Counted from the stretch's first letter, positions 21,822-32,902 are shown. The stretch: 64,000 bases of DNA from Jiella marina (GCF_024359545.1 NZ_JAKQZG010000006.1:242679-306678), one strand, 5' to 3'. Notes: generated by a model from the sequence alone, not told the origin. Made by a program: numbers and translations.

Positions 21822-22216
21822 TTGCCGTCGACACGTCGGCTCTTATCGCGATTTTGCAGGACGAGCCCAGCGCCGCTGAATGTCTCAATGTTCTCAAGAT
21901 GGCGGAGTCTGTATGCATTTCGGCGGGAACGGTGGCAGAGTCGTTGATCATTGCGGATCGGCGAGCCATGGGAAATGCAATGAGGCGCCTCATCTTCGAG
22001 TCCGGCTTCGAGGTCGTCGTCGTTACCGCGGCAAGATCGCAACTCATTGCTGAAGCCTACGATCGATTCGGAAAGGGCATTCATCCCGCCGGGCTCAATC
22101 TTGGTGATTGCTTCGCCTATGCCCTTGCTAACGAACGTAACTGCCCTCTGCTCTTCATCGGGAACGATTTCGCAAGAACCGACATCGAGCCGGCTATTGG
22201 CCATCCGCTTGCCTGA
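21818..22216 (+). CDS. VapC-like PIN-domain toxin
   Basis: 132 aa PIN-domain ribonuclease. Acidic active-site residues are visible: Asp in IAVDTSAL (5), Glu in TVAES (about 41), Asp in NLGDCFAYALA (about 98), and Asp in GNDFARTD. VapC toxins typically cleave initiator tRNA or rRNA loops to stop translation. It starts with GTG at 21818, overlapping the antitoxin stop. All catalytic residues appear intact, so the module may be active. It lies between nfuA and tsaB. Confidence 0.88.
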   Translation: MIAVDTSALIAILQDEPSAAECLNVLKMAESVCISAGTVAESLIIADRRAMGNAMRRLIFESGFEVVVVTAARSQLIAEAYDRFGKGIHPAGLNLGDCFAYALANERNCPLLFIGNDFARTDIEPAIGHPLA

Positions 22217-22271
22217 TGCAGGAGCCTGCCTTTGGCCTCAGCTTCTTCTTCGGTTGGGGACCGAGACCTAA

Positions 22272-22991
22272 ATGCCATCCCTGATCCTCGCCATCGACAC
22301 CGCGTTCGAACGCTGCACGGCCGCGCTTTATGATCCCGAGGGCGCGGGCAGATTGCTCGCCGCCACGGAACCCGACATCGGCAAGGGTCATGCCGAACGG
22401 CTGATGGGCGTCGTCGACGAGGTTCTGTCGGAAGCCGGCAAATTCTATGGCGACCTCGCCCGGATTGGCGTCACTGTGGGCCCCGGCTCGTTTACCGGCG
22501 TGCGGGTCGGTGTCGCGGCAGCACGCGGGCTGGCGCTGGCTCTCGATATCCCCGCCGTCGGCATCGGCACATTGCCGGCACTGGCCGCATCGGCTCAGGC
22601 GACCGGCCCCGATCGGAGAAGTCCCGTTCTCGCGGTGATCGATGCGCGCCGTGGCGAGGTCTATGCGGCGCACTACTCGCCGACAGGTGCTGTCCTGCGC
22701 GAGCCGGCCGCTCTGGCACCCGAGGCCCTGCCGGAATTTCTCGGTAACCGTGCAGCGTGTTCGGGCCTCGGTCTGATCGGCAGCGGCGCCAAGCTTGCGG
22801 CGGAAGCAATTCCAGATGTCGCGACGAAAATCGTCAGCGAAGCCAATCGCATCGATCCGCTGGTTCTCGCCCGCCTCGCCGGTTCGGCCGACCCTGACAC
22901 GCCCCCGAAGCCGCTCTATCTTCGTGGTGCCGACGCCAAGCCGTCCACGGCGAAATCGCTGCGCGCCCCCGTCACGGAAATCATTCCCTAA
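22272..22991 (+). CDS. tsaB: tRNA threonylcarbamoyladenosine biosynthesis protein TsaB
   Basis: 239 aa. N-terminus ILAIDTAFERCTAALYD, then GKGHAERLMGVVDEVL and VGPGSFTGVRVGVAAARGLALAL, all TsaB hallmarks of the ASKHA-like fold. It is the non-catalytic partner of TsaD that, with TsaE, makes t6A37 in ANN-decoding tRNAs. The neighbouring rimI follows, the usual order. tsaD and tsaE are not in the window. Confidence 0.95.
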   Translation: MPSLILAIDTAFERCTAALYDPEGAGRLLAATEPDIGKGHAERLMGVVDEVLSEAGKFYGDLARIGVTVGPGSFTGVRVGVAAARGLALALDIPAVGIGTLPALAASAQATGPDRRSPVLAVIDARRGEVYAAHYSPTGAVLREPAALAPEALPEFLGNRAACSGLGLIGSGAKLAAEAIPDVATKIVSEANRIDPLVLARLAGSADPDTPPKPLYLRGADAKPSTAKSLRAPVTEIIP

Positions 22992-23121
22992 GCTCCCCCG
23001 CGCTAGGATAGACTTGCGCGACAGGATCTCTCTCTGGAATGGAAGAGCGACGACAGCGCCGTTTCATCGCCGCGGCCGGTCGCGGCTTCGTCGTTGAGAT
23101 CATCGCAAGCGGGAGGGAGCG

Positions 23122-23646
23122 ATGTACTGGTTTCTGCCCTGGGTCTGGACGACCACCTGGCTCGAGAGCTTTCTCGGCCATGTCCAGCCCGTGGTCGACG
23201 AGCTGACCGACGACGATCTGGACGCGGCCGCGGAACTGCATAGCGAGGCCTTCGATCAGCCATGGTCGGGGGACGAACTCGGAACGCTCCTCGCCCAGCG
23301 CGGCAGCTTCGGCTACGTGGTCCGCCAGTTGGGCCAGCCGCACGCAGCGCCGCTCGGCTTCGTGCTGGCGCGCAACGTTTCGGGCGAAGCCGAAATCCTG
23401 ACGATCACCGTGTCCCGGCGCTGCCGAAATCTCGGCCTCGGTCGACTGCTGATGGACCGGGTGCTGGAGCGGCTCCACACCGACCGCGCAAATTCCCTGT
23501 TCCTCGAAGTGGACGAGGAGAATGTCGCCGCCCTGAAGCTCTACAAACGGCTGCGGTTCGAGGAAGTCGGCCGGCGGCCTGCTTATTACCAGCATCCGGA
23601 CGGCCGCCGCACCAGCGCACTGACCCTGAAACGGACCTTCAAATAG
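23122..23646 (+). CDS. rimI: Ribosomal protein S18 alanine N-acetyltransferase (RimI-like GNAT)
   Basis: 174 aa GNAT fold. VSRRCRNLGLGRLLMDRVLERL is the acetyl-CoA pyrophosphate-binding motif A, and FLEVDEENVAALKLYKRLRFEEVGRRPAYY is the RimI-specific motif B. It acetylates the N-terminal Ala of S18. The GGGAGGGAG just before the ATG is a strong ribosome-binding site. Directly downstream of tsaB, as in most proteobacteria. Confidence 0.9.
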   Translation: MYWFLPWVWTTTWLESFLGHVQPVVDELTDDDLDAAAELHSEAFDQPWSGDELGTLLAQRGSFGYVVRQLGQPHAAPLGFVLARNVSGEAEILTITVSRRCRNLGLGRLLMDRVLERLHTDRANSLFLEVDEENVAALKLYKRLRFEEVGRRPAYYQHPDGRRTSALTLKRTFK

Positions 23647-23691
23647 TCCCGTGACGTTCAGACCATCGTTCCACAGACCGGGTTCGGCGCG

Positions 23692-24480
23692 ATGATCGCA
23701 TGGATGCGAATCGGCTTCATCACGACGGTGCTCGTCGCGATGACGCTCCTTCTCTGGCCGCTCCAGGCGATCGCCATGCGGCGGCGCTGGCCGCTTCGCA
23801 GGAAGCTCCCGCATCTGTGGCATCAGGTCGCCTGCTACATCACTGGCATCCGCGTTCATGTCATTGGCCGGCCCTCTCCCGCCCATCCGTTGCTTCTGGT
23901 CGCGAACCACCAGTCCTGGTCGGACATCATGGTGCTCGGATCGGTGATGCCGCTATCCTTCATCGCCAAGGCCGAGGTGAGGGACTGGCCGGCCTTCGGC
24001 CTGCTCGCGAAGCTCCAGCGCACAGTCTTTGTCGAACGCGAGGCCCGAGGGCGAACAGGCCGGCACGCCTCGGCGATCGCCGACAGGCTGTCGGAAGGCG
24101 ACGTCATGGTGCTGTTTGCCGAAGGCACCACGTCCGACGGCAACGAGGTGCTGCCCTTCAAGACCGCGCTGTTCGGCGCGGCGCAGATGGCCTTGCGTGA
24201 TTCCCACACCGGGTCCACAGCCGTCCAGCCGGTGGCGATCGCCTACACTCATGCCAACGGGCTGCCCCTTGGCCGCTTCTTCCGTCCCCTCGCCGCATGG
24301 CCCGGCGACGTGACGCTGGGGCCACATCTCCTGGCTTTCTTGAAAGAGGGGGCGATCGATGTCACGGTGACGTTTGGCGAAACGCTGACCTTTACGGAGA
24401 CGTCGAACCGCAAGGACCTGGCGCGCCGTGCCGAGGACGATGTCCGCCGGATGATGGCCGAAAGCCTCGCCGGTCGGTGA
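23692..24480 (+). CDS. plsC: 1-acyl-sn-glycerol-3-phosphate acyltransferase
   Basis: 262 aa. An N-terminal membrane segment (IGFITTVLVAMTLLLWPLQAI) is followed by the acyltransferase motif I NHQSWSD (72-78) and motif III FAEGTTSDG (about 142-150). It makes phosphatidic acid from lysophosphatidic acid at the inner membrane. It sits between rimI and miaB; related rhizobial clusters often carry a Fur-type regulator in this interval, which is missing here. Confidence 0.92.
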   Translation: MIAWMRIGFITTVLVAMTLLLWPLQAIAMRRRWPLRRKLPHLWHQVACYITGIRVHVIGRPSPAHPLLLVANHQSWSDIMVLGSVMPLSFIAKAEVRDWPAFGLLAKLQRTVFVEREARGRTGRHASAIADRLSEGDVMVLFAEGTTSDGNEVLPFKTALFGAAQMALRDSHTGSTAVQPVAIAYTHANGLPLGRFFRPLAAWPGDVTLGPHLLAFLKEGAIDVTVTFGETLTFTETSNRKDLARRAEDDVRRMMAESLAGR

Positions 24481-24592
24481 CAATCGGGACAAAACACCCG
24501 GCCGACCCGCTTGCACTGCGTCACGATGCCGTCGATATAGGGGCATATGCCTGAAAAGCGCGACGAAAACCGAAGCCTGAACTGAAGGGCGC

Positions 24593-26008
24593 ATGAGCGA
24601 AACCAGCCCAGCGACGATGCCGCCGGCGAACACTGCCGCTTCGCGGAAGGTCTTCATCAAGACATATGGCTGCCAGATGAACGTCTACGACTCCCAGCGC
24701 ATGGGCGATGCGCTGGCGAGCGGCGGCTATGTGGCGACCGATGCGATCGAGGACGCGGACCTTGTCCTCCTCAACACCTGCCACATTCGCGAAAAGGCGG
24801 CCGAGAAGATCTATTCGGAGCTTGGCCGGATCCGGCGGATGAAGGCCGACCGTGCGGAAGCCGGCAAGGACCTGACCGTCGCGGTCGCGGGCTGCGTCGC
24901 CCAGGCCGAGGGCGAGGAGATCATCGCCCGTGCTCCGGTCGTCGATCTGGTGATCGGGCCGCAGACCTACCACCGTCTGCCCGAAGCCCTCTCCCGCGTT
25001 GCCAAGGGCGAACGCGTGGTCGAGACCGACTATGCGGTGGAGGACAAGTTCGAGCACCTACCGCAGGCCTCCGCCCGGCAGGTTCGCTCGCGCGGGGTAA
25101 CCGCCTTTCTGACCGTGCAGGAAGGTTGCGACAAGTTCTGCACCTTCTGCGTCGTGCCTTATACGCGTGGCGCCGAGGTCTCCCGCCCTTTCGCGCAAAT
25201 CGTCGCAGAGGCGAAATCGCTCGCGGAAGCCGGTGTGCGCGAAGTCACGCTGCTCGGCCAAAACGTCAATGCCTGGACCGGCGAGGATGCGGCCGGACGA
25301 GCCGTCGGGCTCGGCGGTCTTCTGTTCGCGCTCGCCGAGATCCCGGGGCTGACGCGGCTGCGCTACACAACCTCGCATCCCCGCGACATGGATGACGAAC
25401 TGATCGCCGCCCATCGCGATCTTGGCGGTCTCATGCCCTACCTCCACCTGCCGGTGCAGTCGGGATCGGACAAGATCCTGAAAGCCATGAACCGCCGGCA
25501 TACGGCGGCCGACTATGTCGCACTGATCGAACGCATTCGTGCCGCGCGGCCCGATATTGCGCTTTCGGGCGACTTCATCGTCGGCTTTCCCGGCGAAACC
25601 GATGCCGATTTCGAGGACACGATGCGCCTCGTCGAGACGGTCGGATACGCCTCGGCCTTCTCGTTCAAGTACTCCGCCCGACCCGGAACGCCCGGCGCCG
25701 AGATGGGCGGCCATGTCGAGGAATCGGTCAAGACGGAACGTCTCGCCCGGCTTCAGGCGCTCCTGCGCGACCAGCAAATGGCTTTCGCCAAAGGGCTCGT
25801 CGGCGAGACGCTGAGCGTTCTCGTCGAAAAGCCGGGCCGCCATCCCGGCCAGCTTGTCGGACGCTCGCCCTATCTTCAGCCCGTGGTGATGCCGGAATCT
25901 GTGGGTGAAATCGGCGACGTGGTGGAGATCGAGATCGCTGACGCTGTCGCCAATTCGCTGATCGGTCGGGGGACACCCGCCACGCAATCATTCGGGATGG
26001 TCGCGTGA
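24593..26008 (+). CDS. miaB: tRNA-2-methylthio-N6-dimethylallyladenosine synthase
   Basis: 471 aa. N-terminal UPF0004 domain with three cluster-binding Cys (GCQMN, NTCHIR, AGCVAQ), the radical-SAM motif CDKFCTFC at about 179-186, and a C-terminal TRAM domain ending in [15 protein letters not shown]. It adds the 2-methylthio group to i6A37 in tRNAs reading UNN codons. Its last codons overlap the phoH start (GTGA), so the two are translationally coupled. Confidence 0.97.
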   Translation: MSETSPATMPPANTAASRKVFIKTYGCQMNVYDSQRMGDALASGGYVATDAIEDADLVLLNTCHIREKAAEKIYSELGRIRRMKADRAEAGKDLTVAVAGCVAQAEGEEIIARAPVVDLVIGPQTYHRLPEALSRVAKGERVVETDYAVEDKFEHLPQASARQVRSRGVTAFLTVQEGCDKFCTFCVVPYTRGAEVSRPFAQIVAEAKSLAEAGVREVTLLGQNVNAWTGEDAAGRAVGLGGLLFALAEIPGLTRLRYTTSHPRDMDDELIAAHRDLGGLMPYLHLPVQSGSDKILKAMNRRHTAADYVALIERIRAARPDIALSGDFIVGFPGETDADFEDTMRLVETVGYASAFSFKYSARPGTPGAEMGGHVEESVKTERLARLQALLRDQQMAFAKGLVGETLSVLVEKPGRHPGQLVGRSPYLQPVVMPESVGEIGDVVEIEIADAVANSLIGRGTPATQSFGMVA

Positions 26009-27048
26009 AGACCTCCCGCGGGGGAGCGCCGGCGTCCGGCGCGTCGGACATGGCCCATATCGTCCTGACCTTCGAGGATAACCGGCTGGCAAGCGCATTG
26101 TTCGGTCAGTTCGACGAGCATCTTGCGCTGATCGAGCAGAAGCTCGGGGTCGATGCGCGGGCGCGCGGCAACAAGGTCGAGATCCGCGGCGATCAGGCGG
26201 CGGCGGAACAGGCGCGCCGGGCCTTGGATCACCTTTACGAACGCCTTCAGGGCGGAAGCGAGATCGGATCGAAGGACGTCGACGGCGCGGTGCGCATGGC
26301 GATCGCCCAGGATGACCAGCTCTATCTGCCGACGCTGGAAAAGAAGGGCCGCATGGCTCTCGCCCAGATTTCCACGCGCCGGCGGACCATCCATGCCCGC
26401 ACGCCCACCCAGGACGCCTATATCCGGGCGCTCGATCGGGCCGAACTCGTCTTCGGCGTCGGGCCGGCCGGCACCGGCAAGACCTATCTCGCCGTCGCCC
26501 ATGCCGCGCAGCTTCTGGAGCGGGGCCAGGTCGACCGCATCATCCTGACCCGCCCGGCCGTCGAAGCCGGCGAACGGCTGGGCTTCCTGCCCGGCGATAT
26601 GAAGGAGAAGGTCGACCCGTATCTGCGGCCGCTCTACGACGCGCTCTACGACATGATCCCGGCGGAAAAGGTCGAACGGGCGCTCGCCGCCGGCGCGATC
26701 GAGATCGCGCCGCTGGCCTTCATGCGCGGCCGCACGCTCGCCAACGCCGCCGTCATTCTCGACGAGGCGCAGAACACGACGTCGATGCAGATGAAGATGT
26801 TTCTCACCCGTCTCGGGGAGAACGCCCGCATGGCGGTGACCGGCGATCCTTCGCAGATCGATCTGCCGCCGGGCCAGAAGTCCGGCCTCGTCGAAGCCTT
26901 GCGCGTGCTGAAGGACGTATCGAACGTCGTCACGGTGCGTTTCGAGGCCAAGGACGTGGTGCGCCATCCCCTCGTCCAGGCGATCGTCGAAGCCTATGAG
27001 GCAGAGGCGACGCGGCAACGGGAAGCGGGGCCGCCTCTGGATCGCTGA
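26005..27048 (+). CDS. PhoH-like ATPase (YbeZ)
   Basis: 347 aa. Walker [12 protein letters not shown] at about 153-163 and Walker [25 protein letters not shown] are diagnostic for PhoH. The N-terminus contains a short KH-like region. PhoH/YbeZ works with the endonuclease YbeY in rRNA processing and ribosome quality control, and ybeY follows with a 1-base overlap. The GTG start overlaps the miaB stop; an internal ATG at 26050 is a possible alternative start. Confidence 0.95.
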   Translation: MKTSRGGAPASGASDMAHIVLTFEDNRLASALFGQFDEHLALIEQKLGVDARARGNKVEIRGDQAAAEQARRALDHLYERLQGGSEIGSKDVDGAVRMAIAQDDQLYLPTLEKKGRMALAQISTRRRTIHARTPTQDAYIRALDRAELVFGVGPAGTGKTYLAVAHAAQLLERGQVDRIILTRPAVEAGERLGFLPGDMKEKVDPYLRPLYDALYDMIPAEKVERALAAGAIEIAPLAFMRGRTLANAAVILDEAQNTTSMQMKMFLTRLGENARMAVTGDPSQIDLPPGQKSGLVEALRVLKDVSNVVTVRFEAKDVVRHPLVQAIVEAYEAEATRQREAGPPLDR

Positions 27049-27590
27049 TGATGTCCCGACCGGACCAGCATTTGCCCGCTCATCCCGCCCCGGACTATTC
27101 CGGCCTGACGATCGCCCTCGCCATCGAAACCGAGGCTTGGGAAACGGCCGGACTCGGCGACCTCGAGGCGACCATCCTCCATGTCCTGCGCGCGGCCGCC
27201 CGCGCTCTCGCGCTTCCGGCCGACTTGACGAGCGAAGTTGCGGTGACGCTCGCCGACGACGCGACGGTTCGCAAGGCAAACCGCGAATGGCGCGGCAAGG
27301 ACAAGCCGACGAATATCCTGTCCTTTCCAATGATGGATCTCGCTCCCGGCGATGCGCCCGGACCACTCGCCGGCGACCTGCTTCTGGCCTTCGAGACGGT
27401 GAAGGCGGAAGCCGAGGCCGAGAACAAACGCCTGCACGACCATTTCAGCCATCTTTTGGTCCACGGCTTCCTGCATCTTCTGGGCTACGACCATGAGGAC
27501 GATCAGGACGCCGAAGAGATGGAAAGCTGCGAAATCGCCATTCTCGACGGCTTGGGAATCGCCAATCCCTACGAGGAAACGGCCCCGTGA
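27048..27590 (+). CDS. ybeY: Endoribonuclease YbeY
   Basis: 180 aa. The zinc-binding signature HGFLHLLGYDHEDD at about 139-152 supplies three His ligands. Single-strand-specific RNase needed for 16S rRNA 3'-end maturation and 70S quality control. It overlaps the phoH stop by 1 nt; ATG codons at 27048 and 27051 are both possible. The 180-aa length includes a slightly long N-terminus compared with enterobacterial YbeY. Confidence 0.95.
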   Translation: MMSRPDQHLPAHPAPDYSGLTIALAIETEAWETAGLGDLEATILHVLRAAARALALPADLTSEVAVTLADDATVRKANREWRGKDKPTNILSFPMMDLAPGDAPGPLAGDLLLAFETVKAEAEAENKRLHDHFSHLLVHGFLHLLGYDHEDDQDAEEMESCEIAILDGLGIANPYEETAP

Positions 27591-27718
27591 AACAGCCGCC
27601 CGGTGCCCGCCGGCAAGACGAGGCGACCAACCGAAAATCGCGATGCAGAGATCTTCCAGCCTCGCAACCGGGTTTGAAATAAACTATGTACGCATCTGCC
27701 AGATATTCGAGTGAGACG

Positions 27719-28816
27719 ATGCCAAGCGAGGAATACGCTGCGGAACGTCCGCCTTCCCCGGCGGACGACAAGGACGGCGATACGAGCGGCGACGACCGAA
27801 GTCGCCAGTCCTATCAGTCCAACGGACATCAGCCGGGTCCAAGCCAATCGAGCCAGGGCCGAGGCTTTTTCGACAGTTTCGTTGAACGCCTGCGGCCGCG
27901 CATGCCGCGGATCATGCGCGAGGATCTGACGAAAGCGCTGTCGACCCAGGAGCCTGGGGAAGACGCCTTCTCGCCCGCCGAACGGGCGATGCTCAACAAC
28001 ATCCTCCGCCTTCGCGAAGTTCGCGTGGAGGACATCATGGTGCCCCGCGCCGACATCCGGGCCGTGGAGATTTCCACCACCCTCGGCGAACTCATGAAGC
28101 AGTTCGAGGCGAGCGGCCATTCGCGCATGCCGGTCTATGGCGAGAGCCTCGACGATCCGCGTGGCATGGTCCACATCCGCGACGTCGTCGGCCATATCAC
28201 CCGCGTCGCCCGTCCCGCCAAGCAGCAGAACGGCAATGGTGGGCAGCCCCGCAAACCCCGCGCCGGGCTCGACCTGCGCCAGATCAATCTGGCCCGCAAG
28301 GTCGAAGACATGGGTATCGTGCGCAAGGTGCTCTTCGTCCCGCCCTCGATGCTCGCTACCGACCTGATGGCCAAGATGCAGGCCGCTCGAACCCAGATGG
28401 CCCTCGTCATCGACGAATATGGCGGCACGGACGGCCTCGTCTCGCTGGAAGACGTCATCGAGATGGTCGTCGGCAATATCGAGGACGAGCATGACGACGA
28501 AGCGCCGATGATCATCGAGCGCGGTGACGGCATCTTTTACGCCGATGCCAGGGCCGACCTCGAAGAGGTCAAGCGGGCCGTCGGCGAGGATTTCGACATT
28601 TCCGAGTATGAAGAGGAAGCCGATACGATCGGCGGCCTCCTGTTCTCCGAACTCGGACGGGTTCCGGCCCGCGGCGAAGTCGTGCAGGCCGTGCCGGGAT
28701 TCGAGTTTCAGGTGCTGGAAGCCGATCCCCGCCGCGTCCGGCGGGTGCGGATCGTCCGTTTCCGTCAGGGCGAGAAGCGGCGCCGTATCGTCGAAGGCCT
28801 GGCCGAACAACCGTGA
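27719..28816 (+). CDS. CorC/HlyC-family CBS-domain protein
   Basis: 365 aa from the ATG at 27719, which has GAGTGAG 4 nt upstream; an earlier ATG at 27686 lacks a ribosome-binding site. Two CBS domains are visible (VRVEDIMVPRADIRAVE... and VLFVPPSMLATDLMAKMQAARTQMALVIDEYGGTDGLVSLEDVIEMVVGNIEDE) followed by the CorC_HlyC transporter-associated domain (DTIGGLLFSELGRVPARGEVV). No membrane segments, so it is a cytosolic CorC-type protein, probably tied to Mg/Co efflux or to Lnt function, since lnt follows. Confidence 0.9.
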   Translation: MPSEEYAAERPPSPADDKDGDTSGDDRSRQSYQSNGHQPGPSQSSQGRGFFDSFVERLRPRMPRIMREDLTKALSTQEPGEDAFSPAERAMLNNILRLREVRVEDIMVPRADIRAVEISTTLGELMKQFEASGHSRMPVYGESLDDPRGMVHIRDVVGHITRVARPAKQQNGNGGQPRKPRAGLDLRQINLARKVEDMGIVRKVLFVPPSMLATDLMAKMQAARTQMALVIDEYGGTDGLVSLEDVIEMVVGNIEDEHDDEAPMIIERGDGIFYADARADLEEVKRAVGEDFDISEYEEEADTIGGLLFSELGRVPARGEVVQAVPGFEFQVLEADPRRVRRVRIVRFRQGEKRRRIVEGLAEQP

Positions 28817-28964
28817 TCCTGCCGCACAGTTCCGTCTCTCGGTCCGCTGATGTCGCTGCGTCAGCTTGGCGAAAGGCGCATTGTGTCCAATGCCGTCCTC
28901 CAGGAAGACTGCCGGGTTCGGCCGCCTGTCATCGGCGGCTGACAGTGTGGGGCCAACGGAACGG

Positions 28965-30695
28965 ATGGCACTCAGCGAGCAAAACACCTTGAATACGACG
29001 CTGCGCCAGGACCATGGGGACGCCGGCTCCTTCATGGAGCGCCTTGCCGGCCGCATCGTGTTGCTCGAAGGGCTGCCACGCGTCGCCCTGACCGTGCTCG
29101 CCGGGGCCGTCGCCGCGCTGGCCCTGCCGCCGCTGGATTTTCCCGCCGCCGCGCTGATTGCCTTTCCATGCCTCGTCTGGCTGCTCGACGGCGTCGGCGC
29201 GCGCCGGTCACTGCTTGCCACCATGGGCGCCGAGTTCGCCACCGGCTGGCTGTTCGGCTTTGGCTATTTCGTCGCCGGGCTCTGGTGGATGGGCAGCGCC
29301 ATGCTGGTCGACGCGGCCGCCTTCGCCGTGTTCATCCCCTTTGCCGTTCTCGGCCTGCCGGCCATCCTGGGCATCTATTTCGGTCTGGCGGCCGTTCTCG
29401 CCCGCCGCTTCTGGGGCGACAATGCCTGGCGCATCCTGTCGCTCGCAGCCTCGCTGGCGCTGTTCGAGTATCTGCGTTCCTTCCTCTTCACCGGCTTTCC
29501 CTGGAACGAGATTGGCGTCCTCGCCGCGCCGACGCCCATGCTGATGCAGTCGACGAGCCTGGTCGGCGTCCATGGTCTGACGCTGGTCGCGGTCATCGTC
29601 TTTGCGAGCCCCGCAGCGCTCGCCGACCGGAGCGGACGGTTTCCGGTGCTGCTCCTCGCCCTTATCCTCGCCGCAGCGCATGTGGGTTATGGCGCCTACC
29701 GGCTCGACGCCCACCCGACGGTCTTTGCCGAGGAAGACGTCCATGTCAGCGTCGTTCAGGCGAACATTCCGCAGGCCGCCAAATTCGACGAGGCGCAGGC
29801 CGAGACGATCTTCGCCAAGCAGATCGAATTGTCGAATGCCGGCCGAAGGAGCCGCAAGGCTGCGACAGGAGGCGACGGCTCTCAGGCGGGTTCGACGAAC
29901 GGGCCAGCCATCATCGACGCGCAGCCTCCCGGGCGCACGCTGATCGTCTGGCCGGAATCGTCCCTCCCCTTCATCCTGACCGAACGCCCTGAAGCGATCG
30001 CACGGCTGGCGGACATGATACAGCCGGGTGAGACGCTGATCGCCGGCGCGCCGCGCCTCGAAATCGTCGCTCCCGGCGACGAGCGGATCTACAATTCCGT
30101 CCTCGTCATCAACGACCAGGGCGAGATCATCGACGCGCGAGACAAGGTGCATCTCGTCCCGTTCGGAGAATATATGCCTTATGGTAAATTCTTTGATCAG
30201 CTCGGGATCATGAATCTCTCTCAAATGCCGGGCGGTTTCTCGGCCGGAACTTTGCAGACCAAAGTTGCACTCGATGGGGCCCCGGGTTTTCTGGCCCTGA
30301 TCTGCTACGAGGCGATCTTCCCGGCCGAGATCGCAGCCGCCGTAAGTGCCGACAGGCCCGACTTTATCGTCAACGACACCAATGATGGCTGGTTCGGCCG
30401 CACCTCCGGTCCCTACCAGCATCTGCGGCTGGCGAAGCTCTCCTCGGTGGCCCTCGGCCTGCCACTCGTGCGTGCGGCCAATACCGGCATTTCGGTGGTT
30501 ACCGACGGCTATGGCCGCGAGATCGATGCCCTCGCACTCGGGGCAACCGGCACCATCGAGGCGAAACTTCCCGCGGCCGCTCCCCCCACGCCTTATTCCC
30601 GCCTTCGTAATCTTCCCTTCTTCGCCATGTTGATTGCGACTTTCGTCGTGGCGATCATCGGCTGTTCCCTGCTGGCGCGGCGCCGCGCGGATTGA
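28965..30695 (+). CDS. lnt: Apolipoprotein N-acyltransferase
   Basis: 576 aa from the ATG at 28965. The family-like N-terminus MERLAGRIVLLEGLPR begins at 29034, so the start could be there (553 aa). Several N-terminal membrane helices precede the nitrilase-like catalytic domain with the Glu-Lys-Cys triad: Glu in WPESSLPF (about 329), Lys in KVHLVPFGEY (about 394), Cys in ICYEAIFP (about 446). A C-terminal helix (FFAMLIATFVVAIIGCSLL) re-enters the membrane. It transfers an acyl chain from phospholipid to the N-terminal Cys of lipoproteins. Confidence 0.95.
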   Translation: MALSEQNTLNTTLRQDHGDAGSFMERLAGRIVLLEGLPRVALTVLAGAVAALALPPLDFPAAALIAFPCLVWLLDGVGARRSLLATMGAEFATGWLFGFGYFVAGLWWMGSAMLVDAAAFAVFIPFAVLGLPAILGIYFGLAAVLARRFWGDNAWRILSLAASLALFEYLRSFLFTGFPWNEIGVLAAPTPMLMQSTSLVGVHGLTLVAVIVFASPAALADRSGRFPVLLLALILAAAHVGYGAYRLDAHPTVFAEEDVHVSVVQANIPQAAKFDEAQAETIFAKQIELSNAGRRSRKAATGGDGSQAGSTNGPAIIDAQPPGRTLIVWPESSLPFILTERPEAIARLADMIQPGETLIAGAPRLEIVAPGDERIYNSVLVINDQGEIIDARDKVHLVPFGEYMPYGKFFDQLGIMNLSQMPGGFSAGTLQTKVALDGAPGFLALICYEAIFPAEIAAAVSADRPDFIVNDTNDGWFGRTSGPYQHLRLAKLSSVALGLPLVRAANTGISVVTDGYGREIDALALGATGTIEAKLPAAAPPTPYSRLRNLPFFAMLIATFVVAIIGCSLLARRRAD

Positions 30696-30947
30696 CTCGT
30701 CATCCGTTCTGCGCCACGCCGAAAGGAAATCCGTAAGAAGAGGGGAACCGGCGCTCCGCCCGGATTGCCGGAGATGACGTCACGAACCGCGCGAGACCCG
30801 ATCGCAGTCATCGCGAAATGTCGTTCGCCAATGGGACAGCCGCTTCGGATATCCATCGGAGCCGCGTCCCATCGTCAGTTTTGGTGTGTGCGCCCGGCGC
30901 CGGTCTGCGAGTGCGGCCGCGGGTGAGAGCAAGAAGGCTTGAGGGCT

Positions 30948-31379
30948 TTGTCGATCCAGCCGAACAAGAAAAAACCCAATCCCATCGACACCCATGTCGG
31001 CTCCCGCGTCCGGTTGCGCCGGACCATGTTGGGAATGAGTCAGGAAAAGCTCGGCGACTCGCTGGGAATCACCTTTCAGCAGGTTCAGAAGTACGAAAAG
31101 GGCTCGAACCGCATCGGCGCGAGCCGCTTGCAGCATATTTCCGAGATCCTCGGCGTGCCCGTCTCCTTCTTCTTCGAGGACGCTCCAGGCTCGGGCGGTC
31201 AGAAGGCGGCCGGCCTCGAGGAGCATGGCTCCGACTATGTCGTTGACTTTCTATCGACTTCCGAAGGGCTGCAGCTCAACCGCGCCTTTGTGAGGATCGC
31301 CGATCCGAAGGTTCGCAGGCGTGTCATCGAACTGATAAAGACCCTCGCCGACGCCGAAAATGCCACCGAGGAAGGCTGA
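30948..31379 (+). CDS. XRE-family transcriptional regulator (PhrR/PraR-like)
   Basis: 143 aa. The HTH_3 domain is HVGSRVRLRRTMLGMSQEKLGDSLGITFQQVQKYEKGSNRIGASRLQHISEIL (near residues 15-70). The C-terminal part (YVVDFLSTSEGLQLNRAFVRIADPKVRRRVIELIKTLA) matches the rhizobial PhrR/PraR type that controls stress, biofilm or quorum-sensing functions. There is no in-frame ATG near the start: TTG at 30948, with AGAAGG 10 nt upstream, is preferred; TTG at 30939 is the alternative. It precedes metK and may regulate it through the dyad at 31414-31433 (inference). Confidence 0.88.
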   Translation: MSIQPNKKKPNPIDTHVGSRVRLRRTMLGMSQEKLGDSLGITFQQVQKYEKGSNRIGASRLQHISEILGVPVSFFFEDAPGSGGQKAAGLEEHGSDYVVDFLSTSEGLQLNRAFVRIADPKVRRRVIELIKTLADAENATEEG

Positions 31380-31408
31380 AAACCGGCGAAAAGGTCGGCT
31401 TTCGTGGC

Positions 31409-31447
31409 GGTTTGCGACTTGACGTCAGGTCGCCCTTGGCGCAAACC
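31409..31447 (+). promoter_or_regulatory. Dyad symmetry upstream of metK
   Basis: A 20-nt near-palindrome at 31414-31433 centres on TGACGTCA (31420-31427) with one mispaired position per arm side. It is nested in an outer inverted repeat GGTTTGCG (31409-31416) / CGCAAACC (31440-31447). It lies 128-166 nt before the metK start. It could be an operator for the adjacent XRE regulator or an RNA leader structure; it does not match the SAM-II riboswitch features I know. Confidence 0.5.
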
Positions 31448-31574
31448 CCGCTGCGGATAAGAGGGTAAAGCAACCGCCCCTGACAATCTGCCACGAGACG
31501 GTGCGCCAATCGAAAGTCGCGCGGCCCCGGCTGCGTTCGCTCGTTTGTGCCCGTCCAACAAGGGAATATCGTAT

Positions 31575-32843
<1,269 letters not shown>

Positions 32844-32865
32844 CCGGCTCTTCAAGTTCTCTTCC

Positions 32866-32902
32866 GCCTCTCGGCCCCACGGGCCGGGAGGCTTTGCTTT
32901 TT
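32866..32902 (+). terminator. Intrinsic terminator after metK
   Basis: GCCTCTCGGCCC (32866-32877) pairs with GGGCCGGGAGGC (32881-32892) with one G-T pair, then TTTGCTTTTT. It ends 43 nt before trmB, so trmB is either read through or has a promoter inside this short gap. Confidence 0.88.

Noticed and set aside
31380..31574. SAM riboswitch upstream of metK
   Set aside because: The expected SAM-II pseudoknot features (conserved AU-rich core) are not present; only a dyad is seen.
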